Shown piece after piece: positions 43,968 through 54,427 of a stretch of 64,000 nucleotides of DNA. The notes beneath the pieces were generated by a model. That model was not told the DNA's origin. It searched no databases and worked only from the letters and a program-made list of their open reading frames with translations. The first letter of the stretch is position 1; each line of letters starts with the position of its first letter. A program made the translations under genes and the position numbers. Origin of the DNA: Ornithodoros turicata (lineage: Eukaryota > Arthropoda > Arachnida > Ixodida > Argasidae); NCBI RefSeq assembly GCF_037126465.1, contig NC_088201.1, positions 4,841,001 to 4,905,000 on the forward strand, written 5' to 3'.

Positions 43968-44143
43968 CAGTGAATCCCGTTTATAACGAACTCGACGGTC
44001 GTGTGGAAACTGTTCGTTATACCCTGAAATTCGTTACAAGTGGAGTCTCGTTACATTGAGTATAATATTGACGGTCGTTTACGATGTGTTCGTTATAACC
44101 GGAAAATCGTTATAAGTGGGGCCGTTGTAGCCGAGATTCATTG
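43968..44143. mobile_element. pogo-like MITE, third type
   Basis: CAGTGAATCCCGTTTATAAC ... CGAGATTCATTG with TA on both sides. GTTCGTTATA modules recur inside. Confidence 0.7.
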
Positions 44144-44347
44144 TAGTTTATGATGATGAATATTGAAAATCATCTATCCTCCACAGGGGCAGAGTGCCCG
44201 AGGGATCTTAGTTCCCCACCGACTTACATGAACCCCCTAATATACAGACACAGAGCAGACGTGACCCAAGCCTGGAGGATGTCTTACTTGTCGCGATATT
44301 ATAAAGTTGTTTCAAGCGATCACAGTGGTCGTTTCGCTATGCGGGGC

Positions 44348-44400
44348 ATTCTGATACGGACATCTCGGTACACGGACATCTCGGTATACAAGAATTGTCG
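44348..44400. repeat. 16-bp minisatellite, site 1 (about 3 units)
   Basis: GGTACACGGACATCTC units, followed by TACAAGAATTGTCGCG and AGGGAAAATGTTTGCACGC. The same repeat and a similar downstream motif occur at 48425-48580. Confidence 0.7.
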
Positions 44401-44819
44401 CGTAGGGAAAATGTTTGCACGCCAGTTCATCGCCATATTAGAAGTTCCAGCTTCTTCGTGATAAATGAACGGAATGTCCAGCTGGAAACGAGGATACACA
44501 CGTCGGAATTTTTTCGACAATGTAGGTTCGAGGCTGAGGCAGCGGGCCTATAGAAAGCAGTAACACCCAATTTTCAAAGACCCTATTAATAATCGGGTAT
44601 AATGTTGTCTCGGTTCAATTTTCGTGTCGATCAGGATCGCCGCTGAGGTCCAGGCAAGCTTTCAAGTAAATTAATGTTATACTTCTGACACTAGGAGCAC
44701 GATTTTCTTTTCTTTTTTTTTCGTTTTCGGGCTTATGAGCGCAGTTTCCGAACTATTCCAATATATTCAGCTTCGAACAGCAATCGCTTCGATTCGAAAT
44801 TTCAATGTAGTATTCCACA

Positions 44820-45185
44820 CACGATTCGGATTTATTTAGCACTATACGGCAGGCCCATCTCGGGCCCAAGCAGTTACATAGTAACGTACAATCAAACTGA
44901 TATAAAGTTAACAAACACCGTAAACTGACTCACCAGAAAACAACCTATAACCACCATAAATCCCACACATGATATAACAAACAAGAATAAACAGATAAAA
45001 AAAGAAGAAAAGGCCCTATGCCAGCAAATATTTTATCTCGTTGACAAGGCTTGGAAGAGATGAGACGGACACAGCAGCTGGTGGAAGGGCATTCCAATCC
45101 ACGACAGTTCTGAAAAAAAAAGCAAGAATACACAAGTATTTGCATATTCAATATTTAAAAAATCCTAATATTCGCACAGCCCTAC
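44820..45185 (-). pseudogene. CR1-like LINE ORF2 C-terminus and 3' end (fragment)
   Basis: A minus-strand reading gives TVVDWNALPPAAV near 45110-45070, the D-W-N-x-LP motif close to the end of CR1-type ORF2, followed by an A-rich region and AATAAATCC near the 3' end. Upstream parts are absent. Confidence 0.6.
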
Positions 45186-45215
45186 ACTAAACACAGCTAC
45201 TGCAAGATGCGCAGA

Positions 45216-45270
45216 GTGTTTCAACAACAACAACAACAACATAGATGAATGGATGATGATGATGATGTGA
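45216..45270. repeat. (CAA)n and (GAT)n microsatellites
   Basis: CAACAACAACAACAACA at about 45222-45240 and GATGATGATGATGATG at 45252-45267. Confidence 0.8.
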
Positions 45271-45616
45271 GATGCTTCAAGAAGACGACAAAAGTTCGGG
45301 AAATTAGCCGTATTAGTTCATAAATATGACTGTGTTACATAACTGATTGAATAGTCCATTCGTTCCCTTCGTCCAGGGAAACGGCCATGCCAAAAATAAA
45401 ATTCGGGGCAGAGATTAGTTAATAAGTTATTGTTAAGACCGCTCTCCGCGTAGTATTTCTTATGCATAGCACGTTGCAAGTAGATGTGAGCATAAGTGTT
45501 TTCGACTCATCAAATAACCTTGGTGTTTGCTACAAAAACACCTCGGTATAGGATCATTTATTCCGCACAGGTTTTAACCTTCGTTTACAAACTCGACGGG
45601 TGCAACACATCCGCAT

Positions 45617-45745
45617 GACTTGTACCGAGACGCCCGTGTACCGAGTTGTCCATGTACCAAGATGTCCGTGTACCCAAGTGTTTGTGTACCGAGATGCCTG
45701 TACCAGAACGTCCTGTACCGAAACGTCTGTATACCGCCCCGGAGG
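45617..45745. repeat. 16-bp minisatellite, site 2 (inverted, about 7 units)
   Basis: GTACCGAGATGTCCGT-type units, the complement of those at 44348 and 48425. Two units are shortened to 14 and 15 bp. Confidence 0.75.
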
Positions 45746-45914
45746 CGCTCCGATTCTTCACAGAACGAATACCGCGGAGGGTCCGGTGATGTAACGGGGT
45801 AAAAAAAAAACGGTCGGCAATAAAATCCAATTATAAATCAGTGGCTACGATTTTGATTCACTATCAGCAAAAACATCATCTCATTGAGTTCAAGTCCATA
45901 CTGAAGATGGGGAA

Positions 45915-46690
45915 GTGATCGGGCCTTCCACGCCGAGACTTGGAAGTGACCCGGTTCGAACCTCGGCACAGGGTCAGCTATTTGGCTAACCTCTCCTAAA
46001 CAAACGAACACCCGCTATGCTGTCTGGGGTGGTTTCCTCGGACGCTGTAAGACAAATGTCAGAAATAAAACGTCCGAAAGGATAGAAGCTAGGGTTGCCA
46101 CCTTTCGGAGTGAAAAATACCGGCTGGGGGAGAGGAGGTGGAACAGATGGAAAGGAGGAAAGGCTCGCGGGAAAGGGAAAGTGGGTGAGGGACGTTCTAG
46201 CTGGCTCGACACAACCACCGACAGCTTTGCACAACCACTGCTCTTGTCCCCTCCGAACACAAGATGTAATGAATAACAACTAAAATAACAATTAAAATAA
46301 TAATAACAATCAATAATCATAATAATGAATAACTAAGAAAACGACTGGTGACTGTGGAGTTGGGTCTGTGCTCCAGATTTATTCAAGCTGTAGTGGAATG
46401 TTGAAGGGAAAACCCCGTAAAGGCCCCTATGAAAGGTCTTGAGCCACAAATACCGGCAAAAGGCTGCCGGTATCACCTTCCTACCGGCAACCGGCAGAGC
46501 GCGCAAATAACTGGCCGTGCCGGTATAATACCGGCCTGGTGGCAACCCTAATAGAAGCCGGTCGTGCTGTCTAAGGTTTCCGCCGAAGATTCTCCAGTAG
46601 GCTTTCTAAACAAAACGTCGGTACAGTTCCTCTTCAAGTCGGCCCAGGATTCATACTATTTCCCCCCTCCTTTTTCGATGCCCTCTCTCA
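45915..46690 (+). mobile_element. tRNA-derived SINE (type 1) split by a hAT-like element
   Basis: The head TTCCACGCCGAGACTTGG with the B box CGGTTCGAACCTCGG is at left. The body GTGCTGTCTAAGGTTTCC and CTTCAAGTCGGCCCAGGA is at right of the insertion 46090-46550. Confidence 0.7.
46090..46550. mobile_element. hAT-like MITE (TAGGGTTGCCACC ends)
   Basis: TAGGGTTGCCACC ... GGTGGCAACCCTA with a perfect 8-bp duplication ATAGAAGC (46082-46089, 46551-46558). CCGGTA modules are present near the right end. No transposase frame is evident. Confidence 0.85.
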
Positions 46691-47137
46691 GTGTGTCCTT
46701 GGGTTCGCCCCCTTTAAAAAAATATGGAACACCGGAACACCCTAACACGAAAGTAACACGAAATCCCGTACAAATTCCATGAAACATGCAGGGCGGACGC
46801 GTGTGGCCCCCCTGTTCCGCGAATCATGATGGGCCTGTTGACGCGGCAAGAGTCGTCACAGCCACGTGGCATGCTTTTCAAGATTAGGAAGTCAATCAGT
46901 CACTTATTTCCGCTCAACAAAGGCTCGGTTCGGAGGGGCACTCGGACAATGTCGTCCCCACCCCTGCACGGTACAGAGTTCCAGGTATATACGCCACTTT
47001 CCTTCCATTTCTCCTTCCACAAACGTCCCGACGTCTTCGGTTGCAGAAACCAAAAGTGAGCCGTTTCCGAATCGAGACACTGGCCTGGCGTCACAGCTAG
47101 AAAAAAAAAAAAAAAATTGCTCTCAGGGACCAAACTA

Positions 47138-47559
47138 CACTCTAAAGAAAAGGGTGTACTTTAACTCCTTTCCTTGCCACATATATATAACACCCTTTTG
47201 GAGAGTAGAATTACGCTCAAAAAGGGAGTCTCCTCACTCCCTCGAGGGAGTAGCATAACACCTTTCTCCCTACTGGAGAGTAATATTACTCCCCGGCAGG
47301 GAGAAAGGTACAATGAGAAAGAGTAGAATTACTCTCAAAAAGGGAGTCTCCTCACTCCCTCGAGGGAGTAGCATAACACCTTTCTCCCTGCCGGGGAGTA
47401 ATATTACTCTCCAGTAGGGAGAAAGGTGTTATGCTACTCCCTTGAGGGAGTGAGGAGACTCCCTTTTTGAGAGTAATTGTACTCTCCAACAGGGTGTTAT
47501 ATATATATATATATGTGGCAAAAAAATGAGTTAAAGTACACCCCTTTTTCTAAGAGTGT
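47138..47559. mobile_element. Element I, CACTCTAAAG-ended foldback
   Basis: CACTCTAAAGAAAAGGGTG ... CCCCTTTTTCTAAGAGTG. Long inner arms of GGAGTCTCCTCACTCCC and CACCTTTCTCCCT are repeated three times, twice in one orientation and once inverted, with a (TA)n run near each end. Confidence 0.8.
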
Positions 47560-47629
47560 ACTTGTACGCAGAATGCGCATATTCGCTGCGCAATTACCCT
47601 AAACCATTGTCGCGGTCACATTAAATGTA

Positions 47630-47850
47630 ACCAGCTCCCGTGGCGTAGTGGTTAGGATGATCGCTTTCCACGCCGAGACTAGGGAGGTGACACGGGTTCG
47701 AATCCTGTCCCCGGCTGTGCTGTCTCAGGTTTTCCCCGGGTTTTCCGAAGACTTTCCAGACGGATGTCCGCACGGTTCCCCCTGAAGTCGGCCCAGGAGG
47801 CATATTAACCCCCCACTCCTTCCTGCTGTGGTCTTTACTGCCGTTGTCTT
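47630..47850 (+). mobile_element. tRNA-derived SINE (type 1), best copy
   Basis: Head CTCCCGTGGCGTAGTGGTTA (A box) and CACGGGTTCGAATCCTG (B box) with good spacing, then CTGTCTCAGGTTTTCCCC, CCCCTGAAGTCGGCCCAGG and GGCATATTAACCCCCC. Used as the reference for the family in this window. Confidence 0.85.
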
Positions 47851-48424
47851 GGCCGCGGTGTGGTGTCCAACCCCCGTGTGATAACTCGAGTACACGACCT
47901 GTGTGTTGCACGCAGAAGGTTTCCTTATAGTTGCAGCGTGTTACGCGTAAATACTTTGCACAGACAGCAGCACACGAACGATGGAATTATTTACTTATTG
48001 CCCACCCCCGTCCCCGATATCTCATTCTCACACAAGCAAGATATTTTTGCTTGCTCCCTGCACTATAAAAAAAAATACTATTCAATTGACAGTCAGAACA
48101 CGATTTCATAAACGTCCCACATTCATCCGTATCTCTAGATGACATCCTGGTGACGTTCCTGCGACCGTGATCTCCTGGTTCTCCCAGGCTGCGGCTTATG
48201 GGATACTCAAACATCAAGAGCGCGATATCCTGCAGACGTACCTGGAACATCTGTTGTTTACTACCGAACCACGAGCCGTTCTAGGATATTCATTAGATAT
48301 CCCATGGATGTCCGGATATTCAGGACGTTCAAGACCTTCTAGGGATCTCCCAGGGATATTGATAGTTTGCTGGGGGAGTACTATACGGCTAGTGTTACAC
48401 ACAGACGGTACACAGACGGTACAT

Positions 48425-48542
48425 GGTACGGACATCTCGCTACACGGACGTTTTGGTACACGGACATTTCGGTACACGGACGTTTCGGTGCGCGGATATC
48501 TTGGTACATGAGCATCGCAGTGCACGGGCATTTCGGTACAAG
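48425..48542. repeat. 16-bp minisatellite, site 3 (about 7 units)
   Basis: GGTACACGGACGTTTC and variants repeat every 16 bp (first unit 14 bp). Followed by TACAAGAACTCTCGGGCAGG, resembling the sequence after site 1. Confidence 0.8.
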
Positions 48543-48829
48543 AACTCTCGGGCAGGGAAATTTTTCGCACGCTTTAATGGTGAGCTGGGCCGTTCCACGC
48601 CAAATGATGCAAACTTTTTTAATGGACCATTTCCATGTACGCGTCGCTCCTGGTGGCGAGAGACGACATGATCAGAAGACGACGAAGCAATGATGACAAA
48701 TTAACACCACGTGGGCGCAGGTGGCATTTTTTGAGGATATAGCAGGATAACATTTGTTTTGAATGGTATAGCCTGCTCGTGTGGAAGCACACAGCACGTG
48801 ATACACACACACAAAAAAAACACACGAAA

Positions 48830-50860
48830 ACTTGTTAAGGCATATTCATAACACGCCATGTCTTCATGCCAACTATCATGGCGACGCAAAAAGGGGGCCG
48901 CCTCGTAAAAGGGAGCATTACTGTCTTTTCCGTCGAGATGTCCAAGCCCGCCAGTGACAGGTACTGCTGGATAGCGTCGAGAGCGAGTTGGAGGCGTCGC
49001 TGGAGGGCAGGACGGGATTTGCCGCTGGTCCAGAGCCAAATGTCATCAGCATAGATGGATATAGCCACTTTCCTGCCGACGCAACCTCGAAGACCAGCCA
49101 TAACAATGTTAAATAAGATGGGGCTCAGAACGCTCTCCTGGGGCACCCCATGGGCCAACGTGACAAGGGCTGTATCTCCCTGGCTTGTGCGGACGAACAG
49201 TTCCCGTCCATGGAGAAAATCAGTAAGCCATGAGAGTGCTCTGGGAAGGGCGTCATCAACAAGACCATGGAGGACAGAAGCGTGGCTGACAGTGTCTTAC
49301 GCCCGCTTAACATCGAGGAAGGCTGGCAGCACCGTCTTCTTGTGCACCTTTGCCTCTTCCACGGAAGTAATTAAATCCATTACATCCGAATATTGCTGCT
49401 CTGTGCCGACGAAAGCCTGACATTTCTTGCGGGAAAACGCAGCGTTGTTCGAGCCACCACTCCAGTCTGGCGAGTACTATGCGCTCCCACCAACTTTCCA
49501 AGGCAACTAATCAGGCTCACTGGTCTAAAGGAGGAGAGCATATTTTTCTTTCCTTTCCAATCCAATCCAATCCAGGAGAGCTGCGATGGCGATTTGCATG
49601 GCTTCAACAGCGTGCGCGCTTCCAACTGTCAGGTATTTTCCATGACCTTCATGATTTATGAAATACCTCCAGCAGATACTTCACACGTTTCTGATCAAGG
49701 TTGCGGAGAGCCCTATAGGTGACGTTATTCGGCCCAGGAGCGGACCGCACCCGAGACAACAGCAGCGCACTTCTGAACTCGGCCAGTGAGAAATCCATAT
49801 CCATCTTCGGATTATTGACTGTGGGCGCAGCTTGAATCCGTTCGACTAAGGTAGTCACATGGGAAGAAAACTACGTTGCACTTGCAGACTTCGAAGGAGC
49901 GGCAATGGTGTTGCAAAAGGCCTGAGCCACCTCCGCTTCAGACTTGGAGGAAGATAACGCAAGCGCACCTAAGGGATGCTGACTCATGGGAGGTTCGCTT
50001 AAACTGTTTGCCACACGCCAGATCTTCGCAGGGCTGTAAAAAGATGACAACGATCCGCAGAACTGCCTCCAGCGCTTACAATCAACCGCCAGCTCCTTAG
50101 TGACCGCCTTGCTCGCGCGGCGGGCTTCTTGAATGTCTTTGAGCAACCCAGTTCGACGGGCTCTGCGCTCCGCGCGTCGACGGTATGCCCGCAGCTGCTC
50201 AACCCTAGGGTTTGCGCCGAGATGTCCAGGGACGACTTTAACATCCTTGCCTGATGAACGAAGGGCTTCCTCGATGCCCCCTGCCATCTTGTCTGCCGAG
50301 AGGTCATGTCTGGTGCTGGAGGAACACAAGGCGCGAAAGGCTGACCAATCCGTAATCGTTACAACTTTATGCGGTTGTTTCTGATATAATTTTTGAAAAT
50401 CAATAAAGATGGGAAGGTGATCACTTCCCTGACCGTCCAGGCCAACCGCCCACGACAGGTACCTGGAGACATCCTTCGAACAAAGAGAAAGGCCTAGAGA
50501 GTCTGCCCGAAAACACCGGCCGAGGAACGTAGAAGACCCATCATTGAGAAGATGAAGTCGCAGATCCTCTATAACGTCCGCCCAGATTTTGCCGCGAGTG
50601 TGAACCTTTCTGCTACCCCACCATGGATGGTGTGCATTGGCATCACCAACAACAACAAACGAGGCAGGGAGACACGCATATATATCCCTATTACTGCGAG
50701 CTGTAACAGTAGCCGACAGTGGAATGTACAGGCTCACAACAGTCAGTACGGAACGGCCCATGCGCTGGGACTTTGCATCGTTTGCAAAGGTCTGAGCCGC
50801 AGAGCCTTAGCTGGTGCCTTTGTAGTTCCTGTGTACAGCGCTTCAAGTCGTGTGCGATGT
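48830..50860 (-). pseudogene. Non-LTR retrotransposon (LINE), endonuclease plus reverse transcriptase, decayed
   Basis: On the minus strand, 50761 down to 49871 is one open frame of 296 codons with an APE-type endonuclease: VVVGDANAHHPWWG and, later, GSDHLPIFIDF, the catalytic His region. The reverse transcriptase follows in shifted frames: SAPGPNNVTYRALRNL (about 49750), RPVSLISCLGKL (about 49510), MSGFRRHR (about 49420), then GVPQESVLSPILFN and the catalytic YADD (about 49050). At least three frame changes and a (CCAAT)n insertion at 49543-49577 break it. The endonuclease frame continues above 50761 with an in-frame stop. The group is probably Jockey/I-like, but the clade is uncertain. It lies end to end with the gypsy relic. 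Confidence 0.85.
49543..49577. repeat. Pyrimidine tract plus (CCAAT)n inside the LINE
   Basis: TTTTTCTTTCCTTTCC followed by CCAATCCAATCCAATCC, matching 32820-32862. It sits where the reverse transcriptase reading changes frame. Confidence 0.55.
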
Positions 50861-50861
50861 A

Positions 50862-51034
50862 TGGCTGTTTTGACTGATCTTATCAATTCCATTTGGAATT
50901 ATGCTGTCTGCTTCAGGGTCGATTAATGCAAACGTAGTCCTTTGATCTCATTGATTGTTTTCATATTGTGCGCGATCTTCTTTCTGTACTTTTACGTCCT
51001 TATTCTTCTTCCTCGTCATCCATCTCATATCACA
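50862..51034 (-). repeat. Possible 3' LTR fragment of the gypsy element
   Basis: On the minus strand a purine tract (GAAGGGGGGAGGGGAA, 51050-51035) is followed immediately by TGTTGTGATATGAG, the layout of a polypurine tract and LTR start. The LTR end and a second LTR were not found, and the junction with the LINE is uncertain. Confidence 0.45.
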
Positions 51035-51050
51035 ACATTCCCCTCCCCCC
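51035..51050 (-). other. Polypurine tract
   Basis: GAAGGGGGGAGGGGAA on the minus strand, directly before a TG start. This is the normal plus-strand priming site of an LTR retrotransposon. Confidence 0.5.
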
Positions 51051-51076
51051 TTCAAAAAAAAAAGAAACAGACAAAG

Positions 51077-51520
51077 TCATTTAATAATGAAAACGATTGG
51101 GTACTCACTTCTTCCTGGTAGATCGCCGTAACTGTCTTTGGGTGTGGGATTGGGCTTGCGCCTTTCGTTTTCCTCGCTGTGGTGCATGTCGTTGCTGCTC
51201 AAGGTGCTTGTGTTCGTGCTGCAGATGTGACAGATACCTGAGGTTGTTCGTTGTGCTGCTTTTCTGACGGGTCCAGATGTTGCCACAAGGAGATCACGTG
51301 GAGGTCCACTCTTGCCGTTGGTTTGTCTGCATTGCGGACGTGCTTATCGCAGCTGTCAACTTGTCTGGCGAGGATTAACTTCGAGGCGTTCCACACCTTG
51401 TTGCCTCGTAGAAGGTATGAGTGCTTCCCGCACTGTTTCAGTATCCTCACCGGCTTGGAGTACGTTGGTTCTGCTTTGAAACGTGGCTTAATTCGAATGC
51501 GTACGAGGTTACCAGGACTT
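51077..51520 (-). pseudogene. Ty3/gypsy integrase C-terminal remnant
   Basis: Minus-strand readings give GNLVRIRIKPRFKAEPTY and LKQCGKHSYLL with KVWNASKL, the usual C-terminal module of Ty3/gypsy-type integrases. The frame shifts near 51230. Protease, reverse transcriptase, RNase H and the integrase core are missing, so this lies only about 150-200 bp from the gag zinc knuckle. Confidence 0.7.
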
Positions 51521-51634
51521 CAATGTCTCCTGCTCTACTGCAACTTCAACAAAAAAATTCCTCTGGAGCCTTGGCTGGTATGTTCAACTTGCAGTATACT
51601 TTCGACATCTTCGCTGTCAATTTCTTGAATCTGT

Positions 51635-51945
51635 AAGGATTTGCTTCTGCAGACTGATTTGAAATGCCCAACTTTCCCGCAGTTGTAACACTTCTGCCCT
51701 ATTGTCTTGCACGTCTTACTCTGCAGGTCCGCAACGGTAACATCTTGCAGTAGATGATGCCCTTGTTCTTTGCCCGTCGCGCTTCCCCTTTTGTGTCTTC
51801 TTGGGATGACCTCGAAGCAGCATTACTTGGTCATCCCTCAATAGGAAGATGGTTTTGAGGTGGCTGCTAGTATTGCAGGCGCGCTTAGGGCAGCCACCCT
51901 GCTCCAAGTCTTTCCCCCATTTTTTATTTTCTATTTTTTCCAGTT
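51635..51945 (-). pseudogene. Ty3/gypsy gag, zinc-knuckle part
   Basis: The minus strand encodes CYNCGKVGHFKSVC (C-x2-C-x4-H-x4-C) near 51690, with a possible first knuckle (CYRCG) just upstream in another frame. It is the RNA-binding end of gag, separated from the rest by the insertion at 51946-52189. Confidence 0.75.
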
Positions 51946-52189
51946 AATAGACAAGTTCAGAAAATCCCAGTGCTCTTTGTGCACGCATTGCATCCTGGGC
52001 GCTTGCTGAGCCGGGAAACGAAGAATAATCCTTCACATTTCGCTTTCACTGACCTTGACACGTCGTGGACAATGGACAATGTAGGGGAGAAATCGGAACA
52101 GTTTGGGGGTCACCCGTTTCTTTCGTGCTAGTAAACTCCCACAGTTCAAAGCGGCACCAAGCACTCTGGGATTTTCTGAACTCGTCTAT
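51946..52189. mobile_element. Inverted-repeat element inside gag
   Basis: AATAGACAAGTTCAGAAAATCC at left faces GATTTTCTGAACTCGTCTATT at right, arms of about 36 bp. The gag reading resumes on both sides. Confidence 0.6.
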
Positions 52190-52281
52190 TACTACTATAC
52201 TACTACTACTCCATAGGAAGAAATACACGAGCTGCCTTCACTCCTTCTTCGAAATGGGTTGCAATGAACTGTAATCTTTCC

Positions 52282-52775
52282 GTAGTGCATGCGATGACGT
52301 TCCCTCGATGAACTGGTCCCTTAGAGCTTCGTCGGCCGCAAAGCCGAGTTCACACGTTGCTGTCCATGTAGCTCCGAAATGTACTCGAAGTACTTCCTAT
52401 ACTTCTGAAGCGGTGACGTTCTATACCATGACGTTCACTTTCGTGCCGAATCGCTGCTCGAGGACACTAAGTGCTCGATCATATACGATCCCCGTCGATG
52501 GTACTGTAACGTCTTCGGATGGCGGTGGCGCGTCCCCACCTTCTACACGGCCTTTCCTCCACTTGTCTCAGCTCAGCTGATTTTTGTAGTAGCGTGAAGA
52601 GCCTTCGATTCCCAAGTTGTGAACTATATATACTATGGCCTTCTTGCGTGCTGCGGAGAAGGCACCAGCTGCGGCCATGTAATTCGAAAATAGGTCTAGC
52701 CTTCGTGTCCATGGAAGAGGGCGGTGTTCCCGCTACGTCGAGGAACGGAGGCGGCGGTGTGACCACAAAATTCAA
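52282..52775 (-). pseudogene. Ty3/gypsy gag, N-terminal and middle part
   Basis: The minus-strand frame starts around 52745 with PPPPFLDVAGTPP, a typical gypsy gag N-terminus, and continues, after frame changes, with LEQRFGTKVNV and DEALRDQFIEGT, motifs of the retrotransposon gag domain. Frameshifts and stops make it non-functional. It ends abruptly at the LINE tail at 52767-52793. Confidence 0.7.
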
Positions 52776-53545
52776 TTCAATTCAATTCAATTTTTCTTTG
52801 GCACCATATACATAGATACATGGTGCGAGGGGACCGAGCAAAAAGCAGCAGTAAGGCGCTTGACGAGGCTCGGCCCCCCACAATGACCAGCAACATGGTG
52901 CATACATAAAGAAGAAGAAGAAAAAAAAAAAGAAAACAAGAAGAAAGGACAAAGGGGAGAAGCTATGTCGTTTTACATCGATAATACACAGAAGACAAGT
53001 TATACTGAGTATTAACAAGTGCATCCAACTTTGTTCGCAAGGAACGGAGGACAAACATACAAAGTAAAAGAAGAAGAAGAAAAAAGTAAATTTAGTAACC
53101 TTGGTACAGTGACACGAAGTAACTGTTCTCCATAACTAGTACGACACAAGGGGACAACCCACTCGGGAGTTACACACGTGTGTATGATAATGAGGAACGT
53201 CTGTGCTCGTTAAGTCACAGAGTGCTAAAAACTGCGTATCCGGCGATCGTCTCTGGACAATATAATGTTTGCCGAGCAGGTAGCGATAAAGTATGTTAGC
53301 TTTAAATACTCTATATATTTCACAAATAGCCCATGAGTGGGATGATCAAAAGATACATTCTCGATTAAGCGTATCGCCTTTTTCTGCATTCATTTTTTCT
53401 GCATTTTCTCATTGTAGAGCGAAGCGTAGAAATGGTATAGAACGGAGCTCCAGTCCAGAGAGTATTATGAGGAAGTACGTTATCTTTACTAGGAAACCGC
53501 ACATGACGGCCACGACATGGTTAGACAAGTTGCATGATTAGTTCC
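52767..53545 (-). pseudogene. LINE ORF2 C-terminus and 3' end with (TTGAA)n tail
   Basis: A minus-strand reading near 53400-53300 gives QKKAIRLIENVSFDHPTHGLF, the conserved C-terminal block of CR1/Jockey-type ORF2, followed by more of the C-terminus to about 53020. The 3' end is TTGAATTGAATTGAATTG (52791-52767), a pentamer tail. The 5' side is cut near 53550 by element F. It differs from the LINE at 48830-50860. Confidence 0.75.
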
Positions 53546-53550
53546 TTGTA

Positions 53551-53880
53551 CACTCTAAGAAAAAAAAGGTAGAATTTCCTACCCAAAGTTGCAGCAGGAC
53601 GGTACTTCTACCATTTTGTGCCAATTCACACGTGACTTCTCCCCCGCGGGTATAAGCGACGGCGTCCCTTTCCCTTGCTTCTCTCTCTCACGTTTGCTCT
53701 AAGAGAAAATGGTAGAATTTCCTACCCAATCTGGTAGAACGACAGAGTCTATACTTTGTATAGTTTGTTTCTACTCTGCAGATATCCCCAAAAAGGTAAA
53801 ACTGGTCGGAGTAGAAATGTGGTTGCAATGCAGCTTTACCGAAATGGGTAGAAAATCATACCTTTTTTTTTCTTAGAGTG
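53551..53880. mobile_element. Element F, CACTCTAAGA-ended MITE
   Basis: CACTCTAAGAAAAAAAAGG ... TTTTTTTTCTTAGAGTG with TA on both sides. Subterminal GGTAGAATTTCCTACCC recurs internally. It shares the TA at 53881-53882 with the next MITE. Confidence 0.85.
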
Positions 53881-53882
53881 TA

Positions 53883-54131
53883 CACTCTTAAAAATGAACT
53901 TCACCGCATAGCACGCTCTTAGCCAACCGTCATGTCGGTGGATATCGTTATCTGCCTTGATTTGTTGAAAACGGGAGGCGTACGCCTTTTTTGTGACACT
54001 TATGCTGTTCATAATTGTCACGAAAAAGGCGTACGCCTCCCGTTTTCAACAAATCAGGGCAGATAACGATATCAATTGACATGACGGTTGGCTAAGAGCG
54101 TGCTATGCGGCGAAGTTCATTTTTAAGAGTG
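53883..54131. mobile_element. Family A1 MITE, abutting element F
   Basis: CACTCTTAAAAATG ... TTTTTAAGAGTG with TA on both sides. The arms carry the CTCTTAGCCAACCGTCATG variant also seen at 54179 and 57298. Confidence 0.9.
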
Positions 54132-54178
54132 TACTGTGCGAATATCCCCGTATTTTCGCCTGCGATAGCCAACACATG

Positions 54179-54427
54179 CACTCTTAGAAATGAACTTCAC
54201 CACATAGCACGCTCTTAGCCAACCGTCATGTCGATGGATATCGTTATCTTCCCTGATTTGCTGAAAACGGGAGGCGAACGCCTTTTTTGTGACACTTATG
54301 AACAGCATAAGTGTCACAAAATAGGCTCCGCCTCACCTTTTTCAACAAATCAGGGACGAGAACGTTGTCATTCGGAATGATGGTTGGCTAGGATCGTGCT
54401 ATGTGGTGAAACTCATTTTTAAGAGTG
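54179..54427. mobile_element. Family A1/A2 chimeric MITE
   Basis: The left arm is A1 (GCGAACGCCTTTTTTG, TATCGTTATC) and the right arm is A2 (AAATAGGCTCCGCCTC, GAGAACGTTGTCATTCGG), joined in the loop. Flanked by TG on both sides. Confidence 0.9.
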
